Position numbers and translations under genes: made by a program. Positions 25,614-36,493 of a DNA stretch of 64,000 nt are shown one piece after another; positions within the stretch are counted from its first letter, which is position 1, and every line of letters begins with the position of its first letter. The notes below the pieces were generated by a model, which saw only the letters and a list, made by a program, of their open reading frames with translations, was not told where the DNA came from and did no database searches. The stretch lies in the NCBI RefSeq assembly GCF_004614165.1, contig NZ_SPVG01000185.1, positions 16,334-80,333 of the forward strand, written 5' to 3'. The DNA is from Duganella callida (lineage in GTDB: Bacteria; Pseudomonadota; Gammaproteobacteria; Burkholderiales; Burkholderiaceae_D).

Positions 25614-26923
25614 AGCAGCGCGGCTTTACCCTGATCGAACTGCTGGTGGCGATTTCCATCCTGGCCATCGTCGCGGTGCTGGGCTGGCGCGGGCTGGATG
25701 GCATCATCCGTTCGCGCACCGCGCTGACCGGGCAGATGGAACAGACGCGCGGCCTGCAGCTGGCGTTCGCGCAGATGCAGAGCGATTGCGCCAACCTGGC
25801 CTCGTCCTCGCTGCTGCGCAACCGCGCCTTCATCCAGGCCGAGGACAACCGCATCACGCTGGTGCGCATGACGCTGGCCGAGAACGAGCCGACGCGTCTG
25901 CAGGTGGTTTCCTACCGCGTGCGCGACGGCGTGTTGACGCGGCGCGAATCGGCGCCCACCCGCGACCTGCTGCAGCTGGATGCCTTGTGGCAGGCGGCCC
26001 TGAACGATACCGACCCCGCCGCCAGCGTGCCGCTGCAATCGGGCGTGCAGGCCATGAACATGCGCATGTGGGTGCCGACCGCCAACGGCGCGGCGGCCGC
26101 CGCCACGCCCGATTTCGGCAGCGATTTCGGCAATACCTTCGCGCCATCCGAGCCGCCGGCGCCCGCCCCCGCACTGGATGTGGATCTGAGCCAGGATAAT
26201 GCGCCGGTGCCGGTGCCGGCGCCGCTGCCGGTGGTGACCGAGGACTTCATGGCCGATTTCAACGCCGAGCAGGACACGGCCCTGCCGCCGGCGGCAGATG
26301 CCTCGGTGTCGCCGGCCTCGGTGGCCCAGGACAACCTGATGGACTTCGATCTGGACGGGCTGAATTTCGAGCCGCCAGCCCCGGCCCCCGCGGCGGAAAC
26401 GGCGGCGGTCCCAGCCCCGGCCGATGATATGGGCCTGGACTTCGGTCTCGATTTGCCGGCCAGCGCCGCGGCCACGCCTCTGCCGGCCGCCGAGCCGGCA
26501 GAGGTGACCGATCCGCTCGATCTCGATCTGGCCGGCTTCGACATCCCCGAGGTGCCGGCCCTGACCGAGCCGCCGAAGGAAGAGCCGGCACCGCTGGACT
26601 TCGACACCAGCCTGGAGCTGCCGGAAGAAGTCAGCGCCGCCGCAGCCGCACCGGCCCCGGCGCCGGCTGAATTCGACCTGTCGGGCATCGACCTGGACCT
26701 GGACAGCACGCTGGGCGGCAACGCCTTCGCCGCCGACACGCCGGCCGCTGGCGAGCCGCTGTCGGCCCACCACATGGAAATGGACACCAAGCTCGATCTG
26801 GCCGTGGCCTACCAGGAAATCGGCGACAAGGAAGGCGCGCGCGAGCTGCTGGATGAGGTCATCCGCGGCGGCAATCCCGAGCAGGTCGGCAAGGCCAACG
26901 CCATGAAGGCCCAACTGGCATAA
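25610..26923 (+). CDS. Chimeric ORF: GspJ N-part fused to FimV C-terminal domain
   Basis: 437 residues in one frame. Residues 1-160 are GspJ: prepilin motif QRGFTLIELLVAISILAIVA, then RTALTGQMEQTRGLQ and QAMNMRMWVPTANG. A complete GspJ is about 200 residues, so roughly 40 C-terminal residues are missing. Residues 161-386 are acidic, Pro/Ala-rich low complexity typical of FimV/HubP. Residues 387-437 are the FimV C-terminal TPR-like domain (MDTKLDLAVAYQEIGDKEGA). gspK and later gsp genes are absent; truA, the usual neighbour of fimV, follows at once. FimV's C-domain is normally cytoplasmic while GspJ's is periplasmic, so the chimera is topologically inconsistent. It is probably a deletion/rearrangement product or a mis-join, near 26087-26104 (GCC-rich). 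Confidence 0.85.
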   Translation: MKQRGFTLIELLVAISILAIVAVLGWRGLDGIIRSRTALTGQMEQTRGLQLAFAQMQSDCANLASSSLLRNRAFIQAEDNRITLVRMTLAENEPTRLQVVSYRVRDGVLTRRESAPTRDLLQLDALWQAALNDTDPAASVPLQSGVQAMNMRMWVPTANGAAAAATPDFGSDFGNTFAPSEPPAPAPALDVDLSQDNAPVPVPAPLPVVTEDFMADFNAEQDTALPPAADASVSPASVAQDNLMDFDLDGLNFEPPAPAPAAETAAVPAPADDMGLDFGLDLPASAAATPLPAAEPAEVTDPLDLDLAGFDIPEVPALTEPPKEEPAPLDFDTSLELPEEVSAAAAAPAPAPAEFDLSGIDLDLDSTLGGNAFAADTPAAGEPLSAHHMEMDTKLDLAVAYQEIGDKEGARELLDEVIRGGNPEQVGKANAMKAQLA

Positions 26924-26942
26924 AAGCCTGCCGTTATATAAT
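26915..26942 (+). promoter_or_regulatory. Probable promoter for truA-trpFBA
   Basis: A perfect -10 TATAAT at 26937-26942 with a moderate -35 CTGGCA at 26915-26920, spacer 16 bp. It lies just past the FimV C-terminal stop and 29 bp before the truA start. Confidence 0.5.
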
Positions 26943-26970
26943 GTCCGATTCAGACTCATAAGATTGGGCA

Positions 26971-27777
26971 GTGGTGAAACGGATCGCGATAGGACTCCAG
27001 TACGACGGCCAGGCCTGGCACGGCTACCAGAAGCAGGACCACGGTCTGACCGTGCAGGACAAGCTGGAGCAGGCGATCCTCGCGTTCGCCACCGTGCCGC
27101 TGGCCACCACCTGCGCCGGCCGCACCGATGCCGGCGTCCACGCATCCGAACAGGTGGTGCATTTCGATACCGAGCTGACGCGTCTGCCGCACGCCTGGGT
27201 GCGCGGCATCAACGCCTTCCTGCCGCCGTCGATCGGCGTGCGCTGGGCCAAGGAACTGGACGGCGATCCGACCGCCGAAAACTTCTTCCATGCCCGCTTC
27301 AGCGCGCAGGCGCGCACCTATCATTACGTGCTGTACAACCACCAGGTGCGCTCGCCGCTGCTGAACGGTCGCGCCGGCTTCTACCATCACCCGCTGGACG
27401 TCGAACGCATGCGCGCAGCGGTGCGGCCGCTGATCGGCACGCACGACTTCAGCACGTTCCGCGCCGCCCATTGCCAGGCCAAGTCACCGGTCAAGCTGAT
27501 GCACGACATCCAGATCCGCCGCCAGGGCGACCTGATCATCTTCACGCTGAAGGCCAACGCGTTTTTGCACCACATGGTGCGCAACCTGGTCGGCTCGCTG
27601 GTCTACATCGGCCAGGGCCGCGAGGACGTGGGCTGGATGGCCGAGCTGCTGGCGGCGAAAAACCGCCAGCTGGCCGCGCCCACCTTCATGCCGGACGGCC
27701 TGTATCTGGCGAAAATCGACTACGATGAAAAATGGGCGCTGCCGCTGGAGACGGCCAGTCAGCTGCCGTGGTTTTAA
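26971..27777 (+). CDS. truA: tRNA pseudouridine(38-40) synthase TruA
   Basis: 268 residues from GTG at 26971 (a second GTG follows directly). The catalytic aspartate is in [17 protein letters not shown] at about 52. Further motifs: [23 protein letters not shown] and [19 protein letters not shown]. The enzyme converts uridines 38-40 of many tRNA anticodon arms to pseudouridine. The order fimV-truA-trpF is typical of Burkholderiales, which identifies the upstream fragment as fimV. Confidence 0.96.
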   Translation: MVKRIAIGLQYDGQAWHGYQKQDHGLTVQDKLEQAILAFATVPLATTCAGRTDAGVHASEQVVHFDTELTRLPHAWVRGINAFLPPSIGVRWAKELDGDPTAENFFHARFSAQARTYHYVLYNHQVRSPLLNGRAGFYHHPLDVERMRAAVRPLIGTHDFSTFRAAHCQAKSPVKLMHDIQIRRQGDLIIFTLKANAFLHHMVRNLVGSLVYIGQGREDVGWMAELLAAKNRQLAAPTFMPDGLYLAKIDYDEKWALPLETASQLPWF

Positions 27778-27787
27778 AGGATAAGCA

Positions 27788-28460
27788 ATGCGCACCCGTA
27801 TCAAGATCTGCGGCCTGACCCGCGAGCAGGACATCGAGGCCGTGGTGGCCGCCGGCGCGGATGCGATCGGTTTCGTGTTTTATCCCAAGAGCCCGCGCCA
27901 TGTGACGCCCGAACGCGCGGCCGGGCTGTTGCGCGCGGTGCCGCCGTTCATCTCCACCGTCGGCCTGTTCGTCAACGCCACGCCGGACCAGGTGGCGGCC
28001 GCGGTGCGCGTGGCACCCTTGTCGCTGCTGCAGCTGCACGGCGACGAAACGGTGGCCGAAGCCGCCGCCATCGGCGCGGCGGCCGGACGACAGTTCATGA
28101 AAGTGTTCCGCGTCAAACCTGACACCACGCCGGCCGAACTGTTAGAATATGAGCAGCAATGCCGCGCCGCCAGTCCCTTGTTCACCAGCCTGTTGCTGGA
28201 CACATATGTGGATGCCTACGGAGGCGCAGGAAAGGGTTTTGATTGGTCTCTCGTCCCAAAAGAGCTCGCGCCTCGGGTCGTTTTAAGTGGTGGGTTGAGC
28301 GTACACAACGCGACTGACGCGGTGGTAGGTGTTCGTCCCTACGCCGTCGACATCAGCTCTGGTGTCGAGGCCGCCAAGGGAATCAAGGATGCCCGCAAGA
28401 TCGCCGACTTTGTCGCCGCGGTGCGGGCCGCTGATGCCACACTTGAAAGAGAAACCCATC

Positions 28461-28489
<29 letters not shown>
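27788..28489 (+). CDS. trpF: Phosphoribosylanthranilate isomerase
   Basis: 233 residues. Motifs [22 protein letters not shown] with catalytic Cys at about 7, [23 protein letters not shown] and [16 protein letters not shown] are present. It catalyses the Amadori rearrangement of N-(5-phosphoribosyl)anthranilate in tryptophan synthesis. The C-terminus runs 29 bp into trpB, suggesting translational coupling. It lies 10 bp after truA. Confidence 0.96.
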
Positions 28490-29687
<1,198 letters not shown>

Positions 29688-29698
29688 GGAAAACCGAC

Positions 29699-30496
29699 AT
29701 GTCCAAGATTGCAGCAACCTTCAGCGCCTTGAAGGCGCAACACAAGACCGCGCTCGTCACTTTCATCACCGCCGGCGATCCGGCGCCGGAACTGACCGTA
29801 CCGCTGATGCACGCGCTGGTGGCCGGCGGCGCCGACATCATCGAACTGGGCGTGCCGTTTTCCGATCCGATGGCCGAGGGCCCGGTGATCCAGCGCGCCT
29901 GCGAACGGGCGCTGGCGCATGGCGTCGGCATCAAGGATGTGTTTGCTTACGTGGCCGAGTTCCGCAAGACCAACCAGACCACGCCGGTGGTGCTGATGGG
30001 CTATGCCAATCCGATCGAGCGCATCGGCGCGGACGCGTTCATCGCCCAGTCGCAGGCGGCGGGGGCGGACGGCGCCATCGTGGTCGACTATCCGCCGGAA
30101 GAGTGCGAAGACTTCGCGGCGGCCATGCGCGCGGCCGGGCTGGACCTGATCTTCCTGCTGGCGCCGACCTCGACCGAGCAGCGCATCGCCCAGGTCGCCA
30201 AGGTCGGCGGCGGCTTCAGCTATTACGTCTCGCTGAAAGGTGTGACCGGCGCCGGCAATATCGATACGGTCGATGTGGCGAATCGCCTGAGCGCGATCCG
30301 CAAGCACGTGCAGTTGCCGGTGGGAGTAGGCTTCGGCATCCGCGACGGCGCCACCGCGCGCGCCGTGGCCGAGGTGGCGGACGCCGTGGTGATCGGCAGC
30401 CGCATCATCCAGGAAATCGAAACCGCCGGGAAGGACGGCGCGGTCGCCGCCGTGCAAGCCTTCACCGTCTCCATCCGCACCGCCCTCGACGCCTGA
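29699..30496 (+). CDS. trpA: Tryptophan synthase alpha chain
   Basis: 265 residues. TIM-barrel motifs: [38 protein letters not shown] (catalytic Glu and Asp region), [24 protein letters not shown] and [14 protein letters not shown]. It cleaves indole-3-glycerol phosphate to indole and glyceraldehyde 3-phosphate. It is normally followed directly by accD; here a toxin-antitoxin pair sits between. Confidence 0.97.
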   Translation: MSKIAATFSALKAQHKTALVTFITAGDPAPELTVPLMHALVAGGADIIELGVPFSDPMAEGPVIQRACERALAHGVGIKDVFAYVAEFRKTNQTTPVVLMGYANPIERIGADAFIAQSQAAGADGAIVVDYPPEECEDFAAAMRAAGLDLIFLLAPTSTEQRIAQVAKVGGGFSYYVSLKGVTGAGNIDTVDVANRLSAIRKHVQLPVGVGFGIRDGATARAVAEVADAVVIGSRIIQEIETAGKDGAVAAVQAFTVSIRTALDA

Positions 30497-30522
30497 GGTC
30501 ACGCAAATCCCGACTGCTCACC

Positions 30523-30551
30523 TTGATACATAGTTAAGTACTCGCTATGTT
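30523..30551 (+). promoter_or_regulatory. brnTA promoter with overlapping inverted repeat
   Basis: A -35 TTGATA at 30523-30528 and a -10 TATGTT at 30546-30551 with a 17-bp spacer. An inverted repeat ACATAG-N11-CTATGT at 30528-30550 spans the spacer and -10, a good candidate operator for BrnA autorepression. Confidence 0.65.
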
Positions 30552-30565
30552 GAAAGGGAGCGGTC

Positions 30566-30814
30566 GTGCGCTTCACCTGGGATCCCCGCAAGGCCAAAGC
30601 CAACCTGCGCAAGCACGGGGTGAGTTTTGAAGAAGCTATTACTGTGTTCGATGACGGCAACGCCGAAGTCGAATTTGATGCGTCCCACTCTGCAAACGAG
30701 GACCGATATTTCATCCGCGGTCATAGCGAAAAAGCGCGACGGCTGCTTGTCTGTCACTGCTATCGAGATGGCGGAACCGTGCGAATGATTTCCGCGAGAA
30801 AGACTTCTTATTGA
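30566..30814 (+). CDS. brnT: BrnT-family toxin
   Basis: 82 residues from a GTG start at 30566, preceded by AAAGGGAG. The family pattern is clear: FTWDPRKAKANLRKHGVSFEEA, then a FDDGNAEV strand and GHSEKARRLLVCHCYRDGG with VRMISARKTS at the end. BrnT is a small ribonuclease-like toxin (RelE-like fold) that stops translation and is held by BrnA. The gene sits between trpA and accD with its own promoter. The antitoxin start lies 11 bp after its stop. Confidence 0.88.
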   Translation: MRFTWDPRKAKANLRKHGVSFEEAITVFDDGNAEVEFDASHSANEDRYFIRGHSEKARRLLVCHCYRDGGTVRMISARKTSY

Positions 30815-30825
30815 AAGGACATCCG

Positions 30826-31038
30826 ATGCGCAAGGTTATATCTAATCCCTACTTTGACGAGCTAAGTAAAGAGATAACATTCCGATTGGATTTTCATTCC
30901 GTCGACTATTATCGGAAACTCGGCGAGCCATATGGCTTGTCGGCCGAGGAAATGATATACCGTTACCTGCGGTATATTGCGGGTGCGGGTTACACAATTG
31001 ATATCAATGAGCCCACACTTTCAGAGCGGCAGAGGTAG
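30826..31038 (+). CDS. BrnA-like antitoxin
   Basis: 70 residues from the ATG at 30826, chosen because AAAGGA lies at 30814-30819. It follows brnT as expected for an antitoxin. The sequence FDELSKEITFRLDFHSVDYYRKLGEPYGLSAEEMIYRYLRYIAGAG looks like a ribbon-helix-helix: a short strand (ITFRLDF) then two helices. It differs from the usual BrnA length and C-terminus, so assignment leans on position. It would bind the inverted repeat at 30528-30550 with BrnT. Confidence 0.65.
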   Translation: MRKVISNPYFDELSKEITFRLDFHSVDYYRKLGEPYGLSAEEMIYRYLRYIAGAGYTIDINEPTLSERQR

Positions 31039-31161
31039 TGGTTTTCCTCTAAACAGCCAACTTGGTCATGACGGACTGTCAAAATTATTGTAAGGCAATG
31101 TTCGACAGGGGGGCGAGAAACGGCTACACTTCGGCCCACGAGTAAGCTGCAAGGAGAATTT

Positions 31162-32034
31162 ATGAGTTGGTTGGAAAAACTGCTGCCCCCACGTATCCAG
31201 CGTTCCGACGCCGGCGCCCGCAAGACCATGCCGGAAGGCCTGTGGGTCAAATGCCCGTCGTGCGAGGCGGTGCTGTATCGTACCGACCTGGAGTCGAATC
31301 TGCACGTCTGCCCGAAATGCGACCACCACATGCGCATCCGCGCCCGCGAGCGCCTCGACAGCCTGCTCGACGCCGGCGGCCGTTATGAAATCGGCATGGA
31401 CACGCTGCCGGTCGATACCCTGAAGTTCAAGGACAGCAAGAAATATCCGGACCGCCTCAAGCAGGCGATGGAAGCCACCGGCGAAACCGACGCGCTGGTC
31501 GTCATGGGCGGCTCGATCATGAGCCTGCCGGCTGTGGTGGCGTGCTTCGAATTCGAATTCATGGGCGGCTCCATGGGCTCGGTGGTCGGCGAGCGCTTCG
31601 TGCGCGGCGCCCAGGTCGCGCTGGAGCAGAAGGTGCCGTTCATCTGCATCACCGCCACCGGCGGCGCCCGTATGCAGGAAGGTCTGCTGTCGCTGATGCA
31701 GATGGCCAAGACCACCGCCATGCTGACCAAGCTGTCGGACAAGAAACTGCCGTTCATCAGCGTGCTGACCGACCCGACCATGGGTGGCGTGTCCGCCTCG
31801 TTCGCCTTCATGGGCGACGTGGTGATCGCCGAGCCGAAGGCCCTGATCGGCTTCGCCGGCCCGCGCGTGATCGAGAACACCGTGCGTGAAAAACTGCCGG
31901 AAGGCTTCCAGCGTTCGGAATTCCTGGTGCAGAAGGGCGCCGTCGACATGATCGTCGATCGCCGCAAGATGCGCGAGGAAATCGCCCGCCTGCTGGCACT
32001 GTTGCAAAATCAGCCAGTGGAAGTGCTGGCTTAA
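31162..32034 (+). CDS. accD: Acetyl-CoA carboxylase carboxyltransferase subunit beta
   Basis: 290 residues. The N-terminal zinc finger is [19 protein letters not shown] then VCPKCDHHM. The crotonase-fold core has [28 protein letters not shown] and [17 protein letters not shown]. With AccA it transfers carboxyl from biotin to acetyl-CoA, the first step of fatty-acid synthesis. A Shine-Dalgarno AAGGAG precedes the ATG. Displaced from trpA by the brnTA insertion. Confidence 0.97.
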   Translation: MSWLEKLLPPRIQRSDAGARKTMPEGLWVKCPSCEAVLYRTDLESNLHVCPKCDHHMRIRARERLDSLLDAGGRYEIGMDTLPVDTLKFKDSKKYPDRLKQAMEATGETDALVVMGGSIMSLPAVVACFEFEFMGGSMGSVVGERFVRGAQVALEQKVPFICITATGGARMQEGLLSLMQMAKTTAMLTKLSDKKLPFISVLTDPTMGGVSASFAFMGDVVIAEPKALIGFAGPRVIENTVREKLPEGFQRSEFLVQKGAVDMIVDRRKMREEIARLLALLQNQPVEVLA

Positions 32035-32112
32035 TCCAGCCACCGCCCCACGCAACGGCGCGCAATCGGATATCATCCGGCCTGCGCGCCGTTTTTCATT
32101 TCAGATTTCATC

Positions 32113-33402
32113 ATGTCGAACCTCCCAACTACTTTGCCCGCCTGGCTGGCCTTGCTCGAATCGCGCCATGCCGAAACCGTCATCAACATGGGCCTGGACC
32201 GCGTGCTGGCGGTCAAGGAACGCCTGCAGCTGAGCTTCAGCTGCCCCGTCATCATGGTGGCCGGCACCAACGGCAAGGGGTCGACCTGCGCCATGCTGGA
32301 ATCGATCCTGATGACCGCCGGCTACAAGGTCGGCCTGTACATCAAGCCGCACTTCCTCGACTTTAACGAGCGCGCCCGCATCAATGGCGACATGGCCAGC
32401 GACGAGACGCTGGTGGCCGCCTTCAACGCGGTCGAGGCCGCGCGCGGCGATGTCTCGCTGACCTATTTCGAATTCACCACCCTGGCCATCATGAAGCTGC
32501 TGTCGCAGGCCGGCATGGATGTGGTCATCCTGGAGGTGGGCCTGGGCGGACGCCTGGACGCGGTCAACATTGTTGATGCCGACGTGTCCATCGTCACCAG
32601 CGTCGATATCGATCATACCGATTACCTCGGCGACACGCGCGAGAAGATCGGCTTCGAGAAGGCTGGCATCTTCCGTCCGGGCAAGACCGCGATCTGCTCC
32701 GACCCGATGCCGCCGCAGTCGCTGGTCGACCATGCCAACGCCATCGGCGCCGACCTGTGGCTGATGGGCCGCGATTTCAACTACGCCGGCGACAAGCAGC
32801 AATGGAACTACGGCGGCCGCGGCCAGCGCCGCAACGCGCTGGCCTATCCCAGCCTGCGCGGCGCCAACCAGATCCTCAACGCCTGCGCCGCCCTGGCCGC
32901 GCTGGAGGCGCTGAAGATCGAGCTGCCGGTCGGCGCGCAGGAAGTGCGCACCGGCCTGGTCACGGTCGAGCTGCCGGGCCGCTTCCAGGTGCTGCCGGGC
33001 CGTCCGGCCATCATTCTGGACGTGGCGCACAATCCGCACGCCGCCGCCGCGCTCAACCAGAACCTCGGCAACATGGGTTTCCACCGTTACACCTATGCCG
33101 TGTTCGGCTCCATGCACGACAAGGATATCGACGGCGTGATCGCCGCCATGTCCGAGCATGTCGACCACTGGTGCCTGGCCACGCTGCCGTCGCCGCGCTC
33201 GGCCTCGGCCTCGGAACTGGCCGCCAAGGTGCAATCGGTGCAGCCCGATCGCGACGAACGCACCATCAATGTGTTCGACGACCCCGGTGCGGCGTACGCA
33301 AATGCCGTCAGCCGGGCTGGGGAGGATGATAGAATTGTGGTCTTTGGATCGTTCCTGACCGTCGCCGGCGTCATGGCGGCGCGAAAATCCTCACTTCATT
33401 GA
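32113..33402 (+). CDS. folC: Folylpolyglutamate synthase / dihydrofolate synthase
   Basis: 429 residues. P-loop VAGTNGKGSTCAMLES, then YIKPHFLDFNERARINGD, FEFTTLAIMKLL, EVGLGGRLDAVNIVD and ILDVAHNPHAAAALNQ. The Mur-ligase-fold enzyme adds glutamate to dihydropteroate or folates. The order accD-folC-SPOR-cvpA-purF is the standard betaproteobacterial cluster. Confidence 0.96.
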   Translation: MSNLPTTLPAWLALLESRHAETVINMGLDRVLAVKERLQLSFSCPVIMVAGTNGKGSTCAMLESILMTAGYKVGLYIKPHFLDFNERARINGDMASDETLVAAFNAVEAARGDVSLTYFEFTTLAIMKLLSQAGMDVVILEVGLGGRLDAVNIVDADVSIVTSVDIDHTDYLGDTREKIGFEKAGIFRPGKTAICSDPMPPQSLVDHANAIGADLWLMGRDFNYAGDKQQWNYGGRGQRRNALAYPSLRGANQILNACAALAALEALKIELPVGAQEVRTGLVTVELPGRFQVLPGRPAIILDVAHNPHAAAALNQNLGNMGFHRYTYAVFGSMHDKDIDGVIAAMSEHVDHWCLATLPSPRSASASELAAKVQSVQPDRDERTINVFDDPGAAYANAVSRAGEDDRIVVFGSFLTVAGVMAARKSSLH

Positions 33403-33423
33403 ACCACAGGACTGAAATCACGC

Positions 33424-34419
33424 ATGGGCTTGTTCTCGAAATTCGGTAAAAACAAGCAAGAAACTGCCGGTCAAGACAGCGGCTACTACACCAGCGCGGA
33501 TGACCGCGCGTTGTCGGAGCGCGCACGCGCCAAGCGCGCGTCGTCGGCCGAGGGCAACACCAAGCGCCGCACGCGCGAGCGTGAGGAAGATGAAGCCGTG
33601 TTGCCTGAAAAGAAACGCGCACGCCGCCGCCTGGTCGGCGCCATCGCGCTGGCGCTGGCGGTCGCGGTCGGCCTGCCGATGGTGCTGGATTCCGAACCCA
33701 AGCCGCTGGCCTCCGATATCGAGATCAAGATTCCGTCCAAGGACAAGCCGGCTGACGCCGTGACGCCGCCGCCCGCTGCCGCGGTGCCGGCCGCCGCCGC
33801 GCTGGACAGCAAGGAAGAAATCGTCGACGACGTCAAACCGTCCAAGCCGGCCGCCGCCGACCTCGCCGCCGCGCCAGCCAAGGCCGACACCGCCAAGGCC
33901 GACACCGCCAAGGCGGACGCCGAGGCCGAAGCCAGGGCCCGCGCCAGGGCGGAAGCCCAGGTCAAGGCCCAGGCCGAGCGCGAACTGAAAGCCAAGGAGG
34001 CGGAAGCCCGCAAGGAAGAAGAACGCAAGTTGGCCGACGCCAAGGCCGAAGCCAAACTGAAAGCGGAAAAACAGGAAGCCGAGCGCAAACAGGCGGAAGC
34101 GAAGAAAGCCGCCGACAAACCCGCCCCGTCCGCCAAGTCGGAAGATGCACGCGCCCTGGCCATCCTGGAAGGCAAGGGCGCCGCCGCCGACAGCGGCCAG
34201 AAATTCGTGCTGCAGGTGGCCGCCCTGAGCGACCAGGGCAAGGTCGATGAACTGCGCGCCAAGCTGAAAAGCGCCGGCATCAGCTCGTTCACGCAGAAGA
34301 CCCCGTCGGGCGAGATCACCCGCGTGCGCGTGGGGCCGTTCAGCAGCAAGGAAGAAGCGGAAAAAGTGAAAGCCAAGTTGAGCAGCATGGGCCTGAGCGG
34401 CCGCCTGGAAACGGTCTGA
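33424..34419 (+). CDS. SPOR-domain (DedD-like) protein
   Basis: 331 residues. A charged cytoplasmic N-terminus (to about 60), one membrane helix (RRLVGAIALALAVAVGLPMVL), a long Ala/Lys/Glu-rich helical region and a C-terminal SPOR domain (QKFVLQVAALSDQGKVDELR to MGLSGRLETV). SPOR domains bind denuded glycan strands at the division septum, and the gene occupies the position of dedD between folC and cvpA. The repeats ADTAKADTAKAD near 150 are low complexity. Confidence 0.9.
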   Translation: MGLFSKFGKNKQETAGQDSGYYTSADDRALSERARAKRASSAEGNTKRRTREREEDEAVLPEKKRARRRLVGAIALALAVAVGLPMVLDSEPKPLASDIEIKIPSKDKPADAVTPPPAAAVPAAAALDSKEEIVDDVKPSKPAAADLAAAPAKADTAKADTAKADAEAEARARARAEAQVKAQAERELKAKEAEARKEEERKLADAKAEAKLKAEKQEAERKQAEAKKAADKPAPSAKSEDARALAILEGKGAAADSGQKFVLQVAALSDQGKVDELRAKLKSAGISSFTQKTPSGEITRVRVGPFSSKEEAEKVKAKLSSMGLSGRLETV

Positions 34420-34437
34420 TCACGCTGGCTGCCCGAC

Positions 34438-34926
34438 GTGACGATATTCGATTATCTGGTGATCTTCGTGCTGGCCGCGTCGGTCATCATCAGCATGATG
34501 CGCGGCCTGGTCAAGGAGGTGCTGTCGCTGGCCGGCTGGGTGGTGGCCTTCGTGCTGGCCAATGCCTACGCCGCCGCGCTGGCCGTGATGCTGCCGCCGG
34601 TGATTCCGGGCGAGGTGCTGCGCCTGATCCTGGCCTTCGTGGCGCTGTTCATCGGCGTGAAGATTTTGGCCGGCCTGCTGGCGATGGTGCTGGGCGCCTT
34701 GCTGGATGCCGGCGGCCTGAGCCTGCTGGACCGCGCGGCCGGCGCCGCCTTCGGCTTGTGCAAGGGGCTTGTAATTGTGTTGGCAGCCGTCATCTTGTGC
34801 GGGATGACGTCCATGCCGCAGCAGGATTTCTGGAAGCATGCGGTGCTCAGTCCGTACGCCGAGGCTGGTGTGCACGTATTAAAACCGCATCTTCCGGCTG
34901 CATTGGCGCAGCATGTGAATTTTTAG
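34438..34926 (+). CDS. cvpA: CvpA family membrane protein
   Basis: 162 residues from GTG at 34438. Four hydrophobic helices are visible (IFDYLVIFVLAASVIISMM, LAGWVVAFVLANAYAAALAV, ILAFVALFIGVKILAGLLAM, GLVIVLAAVILCGM) with the conserved RGLVKEVLSLAGW motif. Named for colicin V production in E. coli; linked to envelope homeostasis in other species. Upstream of purF, as in E. coli. Confidence 0.93.
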   Translation: MTIFDYLVIFVLAASVIISMMRGLVKEVLSLAGWVVAFVLANAYAAALAVMLPPVIPGEVLRLILAFVALFIGVKILAGLLAMVLGALLDAGGLSLLDRAAGAAFGLCKGLVIVLAAVILCGMTSMPQQDFWKHAVLSPYAEAGVHVLKPHLPAALAQHVNF

Positions 34927-34964
34927 ATTCGTTAAATCTGTAGTACCTGTCCAGGAGTACCATC

Positions 34965-36491
34965 ATGTGTGGCATCGTCGGCGTCGTTTCCCATCAACCT
35001 GTCAACCAACTGCTGTATGACGCGCTGCTGTTGCTGCAGCACCGCGGCCAGGATGCGGCGGGTATCGCGACCAATCACAGCAGTATGTTCGCCATGTACA
35101 AGGCCAACGGCCTGGTGCGCGACGTGTTCCGCACCCGTAACATGCGTACGCTGCAAGGCAATTCCGGTATCGGCCACTGCCGCTACCCGACCGCCGGCTC
35201 GTCGAGCGAGGAAGAGGCGCAGCCGTTCTACGTCAACGCGCCGTTCGGCATCACGCTGGCGCACAACGGCAACCTGACCAACTGGGAACAGCTGAAGCAG
35301 GAGATGTTCGTCAACGACCGCCGCCACATCAACACCGATTCCGACTCGGAAGTGCTGCTGAACGTGCTGGCGCACGAAATTCAGAAGGCCACGGTCGACA
35401 TCTCGATCGATGCCGACACCATCTTCAAGGCGGTGGCCGTGCTGCACCGCCGGGTGCGCGGCGGCTACGCGGCGGTGGCGCAGATCGCCGGCGTCGGCCT
35501 GCTGGCGTTCCGCGATCCGTTCGGTATCCGTCCGCTGTGCCTGGGGGTGAACGAAACCGCGGAAGGCACCGAGTACCTGATCGCCTCGGAATCGGTGGCG
35601 CTGGAAGGCATGGGCTTCCGCTTCGTGCGCGACATCGCGCCGGGCGAGGCGGTGTTCATCGATGCCGACAAGAAGCTGCATTCGCGCCAGTGCGCCGACA
35701 ATCCGTCGCTGAATCCGTGCGTGTTCGAATACGTCTACCTGGCCCGTCCGGACTCGGTGATCGACGGCGCCTCGGTGTACAACACGCGCCTGAAAATGGG
35801 CGAGTACCTGGCCGACAAGATCAAGCGTCAGGGCCTGGCCGACGACATCGACGTGGTGATGCCGATTCCGGATTCGTCGCGTCCGGCCGCGATCCAGCTG
35901 GCCCTGAAGCTGGGCAAGGAATACCGCGAAGGCTTCATCAAGAACCGCTACATCGGCCGTACCTTCATCATGCCGGGCCAGGCCGCGCGCAAGAAGTCGG
36001 TGCGCCAGAAGCTGAACGCGATTCCCGATGAATTCAAGGACAAGGTGGTGCTGCTGGTGGACGACTCGATCGTGCGCGGCACCACCAGCCGCGAGATCGT
36101 GCAGATGGCGCGCGACTCGGGCGCCAAGAAAGTGATCTTCGCCTCGGCCGCGCCGCCGGTGATCTACCCGAACGTGTACGGCATCGACATGCCGACCCGC
36201 GACGAACTGATCGCGCACGGCCGCACGGTGGAGGAAGTGTGCCGCGAGATCACCGCCGACGCGCTGGTGTATCAGGATCTGGATGCGCTGAAGCGCGCGA
36301 TTTCGGACGTAAATCCGGCGCTGCAGAATTTCGAGGCATCGTGCTTCGACGGCGTCTACATCACCGGCGACGTCAGCCAGGAGTATCTGGACAAGCTGGA
36401 ATACGAGCGCCACAATCCGACCAAGGCCAAGGTGCCGGAAGACGCCGTGCGCACCCAGCTGAACCTGACCCGCGCGGCCGCCGAAGCCTGA
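34965..36491 (+). CDS. purF: Amidophosphoribosyltransferase
   Basis: 508 residues. The N-terminal nucleophile Cys2 (MCGIVGVV) and the class II glutaminase motifs GHCRYPTAG and LAHNGNLTN are present. The phosphoribosyltransferase half has [20 protein letters not shown]. The enzyme makes 5-phosphoribosylamine, the first step of purine synthesis. It starts 38 bp after cvpA with AGGAG upstream. Confidence 0.97.
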   Translation: MCGIVGVVSHQPVNQLLYDALLLLQHRGQDAAGIATNHSSMFAMYKANGLVRDVFRTRNMRTLQGNSGIGHCRYPTAGSSSEEEAQPFYVNAPFGITLAHNGNLTNWEQLKQEMFVNDRRHINTDSDSEVLLNVLAHEIQKATVDISIDADTIFKAVAVLHRRVRGGYAAVAQIAGVGLLAFRDPFGIRPLCLGVNETAEGTEYLIASESVALEGMGFRFVRDIAPGEAVFIDADKKLHSRQCADNPSLNPCVFEYVYLARPDSVIDGASVYNTRLKMGEYLADKIKRQGLADDIDVVMPIPDSSRPAAIQLALKLGKEYREGFIKNRYIGRTFIMPGQAARKKSVRQKLNAIPDEFKDKVVLLVDDSIVRGTTSREIVQMARDSGAKKVIFASAAPPVIYPNVYGIDMPTRDELIAHGRTVEEVCREITADALVYQDLDALKRAISDVNPALQNFEASCFDGVYITGDVSQEYLDKLEYERHNPTKAKVPEDAVRTQLNLTRAAAEA

Positions 36492-36493
36492 TC

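Noticed and set aside
26965-27777. A second frame over truA
   Set aside because: The truA frame has the catalytic Asp and all family motifs; the other is its shadow.
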